DNA of 64,000 bases from Nocardia sp. NBC_01327 (GTDB taxonomy: Bacteria > Actinomycetota > Actinomycetes > Mycobacteriales > Mycobacteriaceae), in NCBI RefSeq assembly GCF_035958815.1, contig NZ_CP108383.1, positions 7,750,001-7,814,000 of the forward strand, read 5' to 3'. The notes under the pieces are model-generated. The model saw nothing but the letters and a program-made list of their open reading frames with translations. It did not search any database and was not told where the DNA came from. Positions within the stretch are counted from its first letter, which is position 1. Each line of letters opens with the position of its first letter. The translations under genes and the position numbers were made by a program. Shown here one piece after another: positions 25,617 to 32,856 of the stretch.

Positions 25617-26281
25617 CCACCGATTTCACGCTGCTGCGCAGTCTCGATCCGGCCGAACGCCGCGAGGTCCTCGCCTCCTGCATCCCGCGCCGCTTCAAAC
25701 GCCGTGAAATCCTGTGCCACGAGGGCGATCCCGGCGACTGTTTGCATCTGATCCAGTCCGGACTGCTGCTGATCCGGGTCGCGACCCCGCTCGGATACAC
25801 CGCCACCCTGACCATGATCGGCCCCGGCGATTCGTTCGGTGAACTGGCGGTGCTCAGCCCTGATGCCGTCCGCACGGCGACCGTGGAGGCGGCGGAGAAT
25901 GCCGAGACACTCACCCTGAGCCGGGCTCAACTCGACGTGCTGCGCGCCGCCAATCCCGGCATCGACCGCATGCTCACCGCCACCCTGGTCGAACAGGTGC
26001 GGCGACTGTCCGCGAATGTACTGGAAGCGCTTTACCTTCCGGTCGAGGCGCGAGTGGTGCGCCGACTGGCCAACCTCGCCCGCATCTACGGCGGACCCGC
26101 ACCGATCGCCGAAATCCGGCTCACCCAGGACGATCTGGCATCGATGGCCGGAACCACCCGGGTCACCGCCAACCGAGTGCTGCGCGATCTGGAACAGCGC
26201 GGCATCGTCGCACTGCGGCGCGGGCGGATCATCGTCACCGATCGCGCCGGACTGCTGACGGCGGCCAACTCCCAGCACTAA
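25613..26281 (+). CDS. Crp/Fnr family transcriptional regulator
   Basis: A 222-aa regulator. The cyclic-nucleotide-binding domain (residues 1-125) has a good phosphate-binding cassette (GDSFGELAVLSPDAVRTATV, with the Arg and hydroxyl residue that hold the cyclic phosphate). A dimer helix follows, then a winged helix (LTQDDLASMAGTTRVTANRV, about residues 168-187). No Fe-S Cys cluster is present, so it is Crp-like rather than Fnr-like. Coupling by GTGA overlap to the cyclase makes cAMP or cGMP sensing likely. Targets are unknown; no site was identified nearby. Confidence 0.9.
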   Translation: MTTDFTLLRSLDPAERREVLASCIPRRFKRREILCHEGDPGDCLHLIQSGLLLIRVATPLGYTATLTMIGPGDSFGELAVLSPDAVRTATVEAAENAETLTLSRAQLDVLRAANPGIDRMLTATLVEQVRRLSANVLEALYLPVEARVVRRLANLARIYGGPAPIAEIRLTQDDLASMAGTTRVTANRVLRDLEQRGIVALRRGRIIVTDRAGLLTAANSQH

Positions 26282-26354
26282 TCCGAATCTCCCTATCCGC
26301 AGCCCATTTTCGGACCACAATCGTGATGTTCCAGGAATTTCCCAGGAGGACACC

Positions 26355-26705
26355 ATGATTCGCAAGATCGCAGCGGCAGCGGCCATCACCACCTCACTCC
26401 TCGGAGTCGGCGCGGGCATCGCGCAGGCCGAAACCCCCGCGGTCGAACCCGTTGCTGTGCAGCCGGTCGCCGCGGGACTGAATCAATCACTCGCCGGCGA
26501 GCAGGTCGGCACGGTTGTCGGAACGGTTATCGGAGTCGGCGTCGGCGCGGTCGTCGGCGGCGCCATCGGGTGCGTCGTCGTAGTACCCGTCTGCCCCGCC
26601 ACCACGATCATCGGCATCGGTATCGGCGGCGTGACGGGCGGTGCTCTCGGCGCCACCCTCGGGGCCGGCGCCGGAGCAGCTCTCGGCGCACAGATCCCGG
26701 GTTAG
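26355..26705 (+). CDS. Secreted glycine-zipper protein
   Basis: A 116-aa protein with a signal peptide (MIRKIAAAAAITTSLLGVGA) cut near AQA-E. Two hydrophobic glycine-rich segments (GTVVGTVIGVGVGAVVGGAI and GIGIGGVTGGALGATLGAGA) have the GxxxG spacing of glycine zippers, and two Cys sit between them (GCVVVVPVC). Such segments pack in membranes or oligomers; function is unknown. AGGAGG lies upstream of the ATG at 26355. Its stop overlaps the stop of the convergent GT87 gene. Confidence 0.78.
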   Translation: MIRKIAAAAAITTSLLGVGAGIAQAETPAVEPVAVQPVAAGLNQSLAGEQVGTVVGTVIGVGVGAVVGGAIGCVVVVPVCPATTIIGIGIGGVTGGALGATLGAGAGAALGAQIPG

Positions 26706-27979
26706 CCCTCCTGCAAGCTCGTATGGCTCGAGTCTTGCGATGGGGCGTCGAGCCGGGGGCGCCGGGTGCTGAACAGGAACAGTGCTACCAGTAGGACGCT
26801 GAACCAGACGTAGGTGTTGCCGATGATGTGCTGCATTGGCGTCCAGTGTGATTCGCGGTGTTCACCGTCGGGGAGCCAGTTCTGCGGGCCGATCACGAAG
26901 ATCGCGGCGGTGATCGCGGTGACCAGATACCAGCCGGTGGCTGAACGCCAGGGCAGTCGGGTGGCGTAGCCGACCATGGCCAGCAGGGCGGGGGCGATCC
27001 AGATCCAGTGGTGCGACCAGGAGATCGGGGACACCAGGAGCGTGAAGACGGCATTGATCGCGAGGGCCAGGGGCGGGAAGTCCACGGCGCGGCGCATGGC
27101 GGGCAGCACCAGGGCCAGCAGTGCGGCGCTCAGGACCAGCCACAGGATCGTGAGCAGTGGCTTGTGGATCTCGAGCCGAGCCAGCACAGCTTGAATCGAC
27201 TGGTTGGTGTGGAATGCCGAACCGCTGAGGCCCGATACATTGCCCAACCCGCCGAACCAGTACTTCATCGATGCGTGCGGCAGCACGGCAAAGGTGAGGG
27301 CGGTCGCCACGGCGCCGGTGATCGCGGCGGTGACAGCGGCCTTGTAGTCGCGACGGATCAGGAAGAAAAGGATGAACGCGGCCGGTGTCAGCTTCACGGC
27401 CGCGGCGATGCCGATCAGCATTCCGCGCCGCCACGTCGGCTTCTCCGCCAGACAGTCGGCCACCACCAGCACCATCAGCAGCAGATTGACCTGGCCGAAA
27501 TCCAGCGTCGAATGGGTCGGCTCCAGCAGTAGGCCCAGCGGCGTGGCACAGGCGGCCACCCACAGGCCGAGCCGCTGCCGGTTCTCCCCCGGCCATACCC
27601 GCCGGGCCACCAGATAGAACGAAATCGCGAGCGCGGCCACCGAGGTCACGAAGAATGCGATCCGGGCCGCATCCCAGGGCACCAGCGCGAACGGCGCCAG
27701 CACCAGCGCGGCGAACGGCGGATAGATGAACGGCAGCCCGATCCCGATGGTGGTCTGCGGCAACTGCCCATACATATCCCCGCCGTGCCACAGCGCCTGC
27801 ACGCCCAGCCGATACACCTGCAGGTCTATGAACCCACCCGTGATCTTCTTGAACGGCCACACCGGCAGCATCAGGCACAGCGCGGTCAAGGCCACACACA
27901 ACGCCGGAACCAGCCACATCACTCGCCCTAAACGGCGGTCCAGCGACTTCGGCACATCAACAGCGGTAGAACTCGTCAT
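26702..27979 (-). CDS. GT87 family alpha-(1,2)-mannosyltransferase
   Basis: A 425-aa polytopic membrane GT-C enzyme, close in pattern to mycobacterial Rv2181, which adds alpha-1,2-mannose branches to lipomannan and lipoarabinomannan. The first outer loop carries the catalytic-type Asp (GGFIDLQVYRLGVQALWHGG), followed by LPFIYPPFAALVLAPF, and later HTNQSIQAVLARLE and SWSHHWIWIAPALL. It uses polyprenyl-phosphate-mannose as donor. It is about 42% alike by eye to the GT87 at 15055 only in motifs, not along the length. It is transcribed alone. Confidence 0.86.
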   Translation of the reverse strand: MTSSTAVDVPKSLDRRLGRVMWLVPALCVALTALCLMLPVWPFKKITGGFIDLQVYRLGVQALWHGGDMYGQLPQTTIGIGLPFIYPPFAALVLAPFALVPWDAARIAFFVTSVAALAISFYLVARRVWPGENRQRLGLWVAACATPLGLLLEPTHSTLDFGQVNLLLMVLVVADCLAEKPTWRRGMLIGIAAAVKLTPAAFILFFLIRRDYKAAVTAAITGAVATALTFAVLPHASMKYWFGGLGNVSGLSGSAFHTNQSIQAVLARLEIHKPLLTILWLVLSAALLALVLPAMRRAVDFPPLALAINAVFTLLVSPISWSHHWIWIAPALLAMVGYATRLPWRSATGWYLVTAITAAIFVIGPQNWLPDGEHRESHWTPMQHIIGNTYVWFSVLLVALFLFSTRRPRLDAPSQDSSHTSLQEG

Positions 27980-28252
27980 CCGCGACTACTTTATCGGCGT
28001 CCCCGACCGGTGTCGCACCCGCACCGACCGGGGCCTCCCACGAGGGATCGCGGCCTGGTCGCAGGCGCGAGGATTCCGCGATGGATAGGCGAGAGGGTGA
28101 GCCCGCAGCCACCGACGACCGGGCACGCTCGCGCTGCTCGACGACCTCAACGTCATGCCCGCGTCGGAGGACAGCCGCACAATCCCCGCTGCCGAGTCAG
28201 GTCGGGTCGGCCAAGACTTCGATCCGTCGAACCCCACGACTGCAAGCCGGAT

Positions 28253-28496
28253 TTACGCAGCCGCATCCGGCGAATCGAACTCATCTGCGCGTACGACGAA
28301 CACACGCCACTCGGCTCGTGTGTAAGCCAGCATCGTCTTTCTGCCGGGTCGAAGGCGGAGGGGATCCGTACAGAGCGGACCTCTCTCCCGATACGGAGTC
28401 CAGGAAGTCACCCACTCGAGTGCGTCTACGGCCATCGCGGGAACGCAGTCTGGCCGCGGACCGCGAGAATCCGGCCTGAGCGGTCAAAGATCGCAC
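28253..28496 (-). pseudogene. DUF397 remnant
   Basis: The last 20 residues of one minus frame (LAYTRAEWRVFVVRADEFDS) match the C-terminal half of DUF397 proteins (usually FTxAEWxAFxxGVRxGEFD). The upstream half, with a Cys-Val-Glu-Val core and RDSK, is not present in the same frame; a neighbouring frame has FLDSVSGERS at about the right place. This fits a frameshifted, decayed DUF397 copy. A 60-codon open frame (28253-28435) remains. The rest of 27980-28707 holds no supported gene. An intact DUF397 lies at 30087. Confidence 0.4.
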
Positions 28497-28547
28497 CTGG
28501 ACGGCAAATATTGACGCCGGGAAGGGGTTTTCGACCGCTCAGGCCGG
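28471..28547. repeat. 15-bp perfect inverted repeat with 47-bp spacer
   Basis: CCGGCCTGAGCGGTC (28471-28485) is exactly complementary to GACCGCTCAGGCCGG (28533-28547). It borders the decayed DUF397 segment in a gene-poor stretch. It may be a cruciform, the ends of a tiny defective element, or an old terminator; no target-site duplication was seen. Confidence 0.6.
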
Positions 28548-28707
28548 ATGTGCGACCGAAGCGCTTCTCGCACAGTCGAAATGCCCGGCGGAAGACCGGC
28601 GGGTGACAACGATGGCACCTATCGAGCCGACCGGGCCGCGAGAGCTTCGGTCTCGTACCCGCGCCCCGTCCCGACGCTTTCTGTCGGATGAGGCGCGGGA
28701 CGCGAGG

Positions 28708-28929
28708 TCAGTTGTTGTTCTGGAACAGCAACTTTCCGAGCATGGAGCCGATGGCGTGGCCGGAGCCGGCGGCGCTGCCCGAGCCGAAGTCGCTGATTTC
28801 GGAGTTCTGCTGGGTGTTGTCGACCGGCTGCAGTTGCACATCGGCGGCGGCGGTGCCGGCGGTGGTCACAACGGCGGCGATGGCGGCTGCGCCCAGGGCC
28901 GTACGGACGAGTGCGCTCTTGGCGTTCAT
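28708..28929 (-). CDS. Small secreted protein
   Basis: A 73-aa protein with a signal peptide (MNAKSALVRTALGAAAIAAV) cut near TAAA-D. The mature peptide is about 45 aa, rich in Gln, Asn, Ser and Gly (GSGSAAGSGHAIGSMLG), and ends LLFQNNN. There are no Cys and no known motif. The ATG at 28929 has a strong GGGGAGGAA ribosome site, which excludes the longer upstream frame. It is divergent from the XRE regulator at 29083. Function is unknown. Confidence 0.72.
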   Translation of the reverse strand: MNAKSALVRTALGAAAIAAVVTTAGTAAADVQLQPVDNTQQNSEISDFGSGSAAGSGHAIGSMLGKLLFQNNN

Positions 28930-29054
28930 GGGTTCCTCCCCGTGCCGCCCGGAGGGGCGGCGAAAAACGATCTTGACGGAGGGATTGTGCACTGCCGCAA
29001 CGCTTCTACACAAGCGGTGATTCACGTTGTGAGCGGGCGAGTCTTGACTTGGCT

Positions 29055-29089
29055 GAATCAAGATGGTTCGATCTGAATCATCATGGTTC
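29055..29089. promoter_or_regulatory. Tandem palindromic operators covering the XRE start
   Basis: Two copies of GAATCA-N3-TGGTTC (GAATCAAGATGGTTC at 29055-29069 and GAATCATCATGGTTC at 29075-29089), each a 15-bp dyad, lie 20 bp apart, about two helical turns. The second overlaps the ATG at 29083. They are likely autoregulatory sites for the XRE protein and could also act on the divergent secreted-protein gene. Confidence 0.7.
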
Positions 29090-30003
29090 CAGTAAATCAG
29101 CCGACAGAGGGCGCAACCGCAGCGGCAGTCACTGCCGCGAATTCGGTTGCGCACCAGTCGCGTCCGCGCCAGCAGTTGGCCGCGGAGCTGCGTCGGTTGC
29201 GGGACCTTGCCGGAATCTCAGGAAGGGAGCTCGCCAAAAGGGTCGGAATCAGTCAGTCGACGTTGTCCCGGATCGAAGCGGGTACCGTGGTCCCGCCGCT
29301 ACCGCAGGTGCTGGACTGGGCCAAAGCGGTTGGGGCGGAGGAGGATTCTCAGCAGTCTTTACGTGCTCTCACCGAAGCGGCGCATTCGCCCGAGGTGCAC
29401 GACTGGGCGGCTTCGCTCGCGGAGCGCCCGCATCTGCAGGACGATGTGCGGGCATTCGAAGAGGACGCGCAGGTGGTGCGGAACTTCCAGCCCACGCTGG
29501 TGCCCGGACTGCTCCAGACCGCCGACTACGCCCGCCGGGTGTTCGCGACTTTCGATCCGCCCTATACGCCCGACGCTCTGACGGCCGCGCTCGCCGCGCG
29601 CCTGGATCGCCAGCGTGTGCTGTACGACCCTGCGAAACGCTTCGAATTCCTGATTACCGAAGCGGCCCTGCGCTTTCGGCCCGGACCGCATCGCATACTG
29701 CTCGCCCAGCTGGACCGGATCATCTCTATCGAGACCCTCGATACGGTCGTCATCGGGGTGATTCCGCAGGACGTCGAGGCGAGTACCACCATTCCGCACG
29801 GATTTGTCATCTACGAGAACGAGGATCACGCGCTGGCCTCCGCGGAGCCGATTCCGGGAAGTATGGTCACGCGCGGCCCCGAACTCGTCGATGCTCATCG
29901 CCGACGCTGGGTGGCTCTGACTCGAATGGCTTTGTTCGACACCGATTCCCGAGAATTTCTCGCGGAACTCCGGGACGAAATCCACCGCATTACAACCCAT
30001 TGA
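29083..30003 (+). CDS. XRE family regulator with DUF5753 domain
   Basis: A 306-aa protein. The N-terminal XRE helix-turn-helix (residues 38-95) contains RELAKRVGISQSTLSRIEAG. The DUF5753 domain follows (residues 115-295), with the usual VRNFQPTLVPGLLQTADYAR start and RRRWVALTRMALFD near the end. In Streptomyces such genes pair with small DUF397 genes, and the pair has been described as toxin-antitoxin-like and as affecting antibiotic production. Here a DUF397 gene is convergent at 30087-30323. Tandem palindromes cover its own start codon, so tight autoregulation is likely. Confidence 0.92.
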   Translation: MVPVNQPTEGATAAAVTAANSVAHQSRPRQQLAAELRRLRDLAGISGRELAKRVGISQSTLSRIEAGTVVPPLPQVLDWAKAVGAEEDSQQSLRALTEAAHSPEVHDWAASLAERPHLQDDVRAFEEDAQVVRNFQPTLVPGLLQTADYARRVFATFDPPYTPDALTAALAARLDRQRVLYDPAKRFEFLITEAALRFRPGPHRILLAQLDRIISIETLDTVVIGVIPQDVEASTTIPHGFVIYENEDHALASAEPIPGSMVTRGPELVDAHRRRWVALTRMALFDTDSREFLAELRDEIHRITTH

Positions 30004-30045
30004 CCAGATTCCAGCGGCCGTCGAGGGGTCGGCCGCATGTGGGGG

Positions 30046-30081
30046 TGGTGGTGTCGCAGCGAATTCGCTGCGACACCACCA
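30046..30081. terminator. 36-bp perfect palindrome, bidirectional terminator
   Basis: 18-bp arms without mismatch, centred on GCAGCGAATTCGCTGC, sit between the XRE stop (30003) and the convergent DUF397 stop (30087). As RNA it forms a long hairpin with an AATT loop on either strand. It is best explained as a shared terminator. Confidence 0.75.
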
Positions 30082-30086
30082 ACACA

Positions 30087-30323
30087 TCACTCGACGAAAT
30101 CGAAATCGAATTCGCCGGCCCGCACACCTGAGACAAACGCTTTCCACTCGGATCTCGTGAACCACAGCGTCGGGCTGTGCCGATCCTTGGAATCACGCAG
30201 TGCGATCTGACCTTCGTGGTAGGCGACCTCGACACAATCGCCGCCACCATAGCTGAAGGTGCTCTTGGCGAACCTCGGCCCGCGACGCTCTCCGCGAATA
30301 ATATTGCAGTTCATAGCATTCAT
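30087..30323 (-). CDS. DUF397 protein
   Basis: A 78-aa DUF397 protein with the full family pattern: FAKSTFSYGGGDCVEVAYHE (N-terminal Ser-Tyr and Cys-Val-Glu-Val), then ALRDSKDR, FTRSEWKAFVSGVRAGEFD, and an acidic tail. It is partner-type to the XRE/DUF5753 gene at 29083, with which it is convergent. The ATG at 30323 overlaps the stop of a 44-codon frame upstream (ATGA); an alternative ATG at 30314 has better spacing from AAGGA. Its biochemical role is unknown; in Streptomyces the pair behaves like antitoxin and toxin. Confidence 0.88.
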   Translation of the reverse strand: MNAMNCNIIRGERRGPRFAKSTFSYGGGDCVEVAYHEGQIALRDSKDRHSPTLWFTRSEWKAFVSGVRAGEFDFDFVE

Positions 30324-30454
30324 TCCTTCCCCCCGAGGGTCACTCCCCATGACCCTTCTGGTGAATCACGTACGACACACACAGTGCTATCCGAACCACC
30401 GGCCGCGCAACTGAATTCGGCCGGGCCCGCCCGCCGGTGGATCGAAATGCTCAT
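30320..30454 (-). CDS. Possible 44-aa peptide coupled to DUF397
   Basis: A short frame (MSISIHRRAGPAEFSCAAGG, ending VTLGGKE) starts at ATG 30454, with AAGG 8 bp upstream. Its stop overlaps the DUF397 start in ATGA, as in translational coupling. It contains two Cys. I recognise no family. It could be a leader peptide for DUF397 or a chance frame; coupling geometry is the only support. Confidence 0.35.
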   Translation of the reverse strand: MSISIHRRAGPAEFSCAAGGSDSTVCVVRDSPEGSWGVTLGGKE

Positions 30455-30562
30455 AAACGCAACCTTACGGCGACCCACCGACAAACTGCCGTGCCGGAAA
30501 AGCCGTGGACAACCCCTGCGGACGACCGTGGCGATCACCCGATGCAGGTCTGCTCACCGGAG

Positions 30563-30919
30563 TTATGGACGGCCGCGGCCGATGCGGTCGAACAGCTCCT
30601 CGAGCGGTTCGCCGATATCGCGGCCGAACGGGGTGAGGCCGTAGGTGACCTGGGGCGGGGTGGTGGGCTCGACCTCGCGCCAGACCAGGCCGTCCTGCAC
30701 TAGTGCGCGCAGGGTCTGGGCGAGCATTTTCTCGCTGATGCCCCGGATGCTCTCGCGCAATTCGTAGAACCGAAGATCACTGCCGCGCAAGGAGATCAGC
30801 ACCCAGACGCCCCATCTGCTGGTGATGTGGTCGAGCACGTCACGGGCGGGGCAGTCGGTGTGAAACACCTCATACCGCACCTGCGCCTCGGCCGGGGTGT
30901 CCTGCGTGCTTCCCACCAT
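30563..30919 (-). CDS. HxlR family transcriptional regulator
   Basis: A 118-aa winged-helix regulator of the HxlR/MarR-like group. The family start is visible (CPARDVLDHITSRWGVWVLI), then the recognition region RFYELRESIRGISEKMLAQT and the wing YGLTPFGRDIGEPLEEL. Cys23 is the Cys that some HxlR members use for redox or aldehyde sensing. It is divergent from the NmrA-like gene at 31010, with a nested dyad between, so it probably represses that gene in response to electrophile or quinone stress. Confidence 0.92.
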   Translation of the reverse strand: MVGSTQDTPAEAQVRYEVFHTDCPARDVLDHITSRWGVWVLISLRGSDLRFYELRESIRGISEKMLAQTLRALVQDGLVWREVEPTTPPQVTYGLTPFGRDIGEPLEELFDRIGRGRP

Positions 30920-30925
30920 GTCATG

Positions 30926-30964
30926 AGCTTACCCACAGGTATGTACTTACCAATGGTGAGCTCC
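30926..30964. promoter_or_regulatory. Nested HxlR operator
   Basis: An inner near-perfect dyad GGTATGTACTTACC (30939-30952) lies inside outer arms GAGCTTACC/GGTGAGCTC (30926-30934 and 30956-30964). The GTAC-centred core resembles known HxlR sites. It lies between the divergent HxlR and NmrA-like genes. Confidence 0.7.
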
Positions 30965-31009
30965 GGTCCTAGCGTCGTGGACAAGTGGACATCGAAGAAG
31001 GAGCTGATC

Positions 31010-31849
31010 ATGATCGTGGTGACCGGGGCTACCGGCAATATCGGCCGCTCGTTGACGCGGGCGCTGGCCGAGGCCGGTGAACAGGTGGCGGCGGTGTCGC
31101 GGAATGCTGCGGCCGTGCCGGCAGGCGTCCAGCATGTGCGGGCCGACCTCGCCGAGCCGATGAGCCTCGAACCCGTTCTGGCACAGGCGAAAGCGCTGTT
31201 CCTGCTGCTGTCCGGGGACCTGCACGCCCCCGGGGCCCGGCCGGCCGGCCTCATCGACCTGGCCGCGACCGCCGGCGTCCGCCGCATCGTCCTGCTGTCC
31301 TCGCAGGGCGTGGCGACCAGACCTGACGGGCCGACGCGGATCGCCATGCGCGCGCTGGAGGACGCGACGCGACAGTCCGGTCTGGACTGGTCCATCCTGC
31401 GCCCGGGTGGCTTCGCCTCCAACGCCCTCGCCTGGACGGAATCCGTTCGCGCACAACAGATGGTCGCCGCCCCTTTCGGCGATACCGGTGTGCCCATCGT
31501 GGACCCGGCCGATATCGCCGACGTCGCGGCGGCCTGCCTGCTCGACGAGCGGCACACCGGCGGCGTGTACGAGCTGACCGGACCGGAGGTGATCACGCCG
31601 CGCGAACAGGCCGAGACCATTGCCGCCGCACTCGGCTCGCCGGTGCGTTTCCACGAGCTCACCCGCGCGGAGGCCAAGGCCGACATGGTCCGGTTCGTGC
31701 CGGCCGAACTCGCCGACGACACCTTGGACATCCTCGGCTCCCCGAATCCGTCCGAACTGCGGATCAGCCCCGACGTACAACGCGTCCTCGGCCGCCCCCC
31801 GCACCCATTCGCCGACTGGGTCACCCGCAACCTCGCCGCATTCCGCTGA
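31010..31849 (+). CDS. NmrA-like NAD(P)-binding oxidoreductase
   Basis: A 279-aa atypical SDR of the NmrA/quinone oxidoreductase 2 (QorB/YtfG) group. It has an N-terminal Rossmann loop VVTGATGNIGRSL and LSSQGVATRPDG in place of the classical Ser-Tyr-Lys, with a C-terminal substrate lobe. Members reduce quinones or sense NADP. The ATG at 31010 is supported by GAAGGAG. It is divergent from an HxlR gene, a common pairing (as in E. coli ytfG and its HxlR-type neighbour), which supports a role in quinone detoxification. Confidence 0.88.
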   Translation: MIVVTGATGNIGRSLTRALAEAGEQVAAVSRNAAAVPAGVQHVRADLAEPMSLEPVLAQAKALFLLLSGDLHAPGARPAGLIDLAATAGVRRIVLLSSQGVATRPDGPTRIAMRALEDATRQSGLDWSILRPGGFASNALAWTESVRAQQMVAAPFGDTGVPIVDPADIADVAAACLLDERHTGGVYELTGPEVITPREQAETIAAALGSPVRFHELTRAEAKADMVRFVPAELADDTLDILGSPNPSELRISPDVQRVLGRPPHPFADWVTRNLAAFR

Positions 31850-31860
31850 GAGACAGGAAA

Positions 31861-31887
31861 TGGGCCATGACTAGATGTCATGGCCCA
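31861..31887. terminator. Hairpin between NmrA-like gene and tRNA-Ala
   Basis: A perfect 11-bp stem, TGGGCCATGAC/GTCATGGCCCA, with 5-nt loop TAGAT. It lies 11 bp after the NmrA-like stop and 9 bp beyond the tRNA 3' end, so it can end transcription from both sides. Confidence 0.75.
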
Positions 31888-31896
31888 CTTGGAGAG

Positions 31897-31969
31897 TGGA
31901 GCTAAGGGGATTCGAACCCCTGACCCCCTCACTGCCAGTGAGGTGCGCTACCAGCTGCGCCATAGCCCC
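31897..31969 (-). tRNA. tRNA-Ala (anticodon GGC)
   Basis: A 73-nt tRNA on the minus strand beginning GGGGCTATGGCGCAGCTGG. The acceptor stem GGGGCTA pairs with TAGCTCC and the discriminator base is A. The D-loop has AGCTGGTA, the anticodon loop CTGGCAG gives anticodon GGC between stem arms CCTCA and TGAGG, and the T-arm is AGGGG-TTCGAAT-CCCCT. CCA is not encoded. It reads GCC and GCU. A nearly identical gene is at 58330-58402. Confidence 0.97.
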
Positions 31970-32079
31970 GTGCTCGTTGGACGAGCGACTGGATGAAGTT
32001 ACCGAGCGGGGTGGGGGAACTGCAAATCGGGTGGGTGACACACCCGGGGAGGAGGGCGGGCGGGGTGGGGTGGTGATCG

Positions 32080-32781
32080 ATGATGGGCGGCATGGTCCGG
32101 GTGCCGTGGGGGCGTGCGGGGTGGTTGGGGTTGGCTGCGGGTGGGGTGGGTGGGCTGTATGTGCTGCTTACCTGGCAGGTGTGGGTGGTGGGGTGGGCGG
32201 TTGATGGGGATGCGGGGGTGTGGGAGTGGTTTGTAGGGCATCGGGCGGCGGGGTGGACGACGGCGGCGCGGGAGTTGACGTTTTTCGGGAATCCGGGGCG
32301 GGCGAGCATGATTGCGGTCCTTGTCGCGGGGGTGGTCTGGTGGCGGCGGAGGGTCGGGGCGGCGGTGCTGGTGGTGGGGACCGTGCTGGTTGCCACCGGA
32401 TTGAGCACGCTCACCAAATATGTGGTCGGGCGGGAGCGGCCGCCGGTGGCCATGCGGGTGGTGGGGGCGCTGCATCCGTCGTATCCGTCGGGGCATGCGA
32501 CTGCCACGACGGCATTGGCGGGGGTGACGCTGCTGGTGTATCTCGGGTCGCGGCCGGGGCGCGTGCGGGCCTGGGGTGCGGCGGTATCGGCCGCGGTGCT
32601 GGTGGTGGCCATGTGCGCGACGCGGTTGTATCTGGGCGTGCACTGGTTCACCGATGTGGTCGGCGGGGTGTTGCTCGGGACCACGGTGGTGTTGTGTGCG
32701 GCAGTTGTGCAGATCCGGTGGCAAGTTGATAACGAACCGACTGCTCGTTCGCTGAATGCCCAGCAGGGCAAGGAAATATAG
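32080..32781 (+). CDS. PAP2 family membrane phosphatase
   Basis: A 233-aa integral membrane phosphatase with about six helices. The three PAP2 motifs are present: KYVVGRERP (KxxxxxxRP), YPSGHATA (PSGH) and TRLYLGVHWFTDV (SRxxxxxHxxxD with Thr for Ser). It hydrolyses lipid phosphates such as undecaprenyl pyrophosphate or phosphatidic acid, with the active site facing outside. It precedes the kinase by 75 bp in the same direction and could be in the same transcript, but no functional link is evident. Confidence 0.9.
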   Translation: MMGGMVRVPWGRAGWLGLAAGGVGGLYVLLTWQVWVVGWAVDGDAGVWEWFVGHRAAGWTTAARELTFFGNPGRASMIAVLVAGVVWWRRRVGAAVLVVGTVLVATGLSTLTKYVVGRERPPVAMRVVGALHPSYPSGHATATTALAGVTLLVYLGSRPGRVRAWGAAVSAAVLVVAMCATRLYLGVHWFTDVVGGVLLGTTVVLCAAVVQIRWQVDNEPTARSLNAQQGKEI

Positions 32782-32856
32782 CGAGGCGCTCGCGCGTGGC
32801 GCGCGTACACTCGGCGATGATTTGGAGTCCGCCGGGCTTGGAGGGATCGCACGCGC

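Noticed and set aside
27986..28237. 83-codon minus frame upstream of the DUF397 remnant
   Set aside because: Ser/Arg/Pro-rich composition without any hydrophobic core or ribosome site; probably non-coding.
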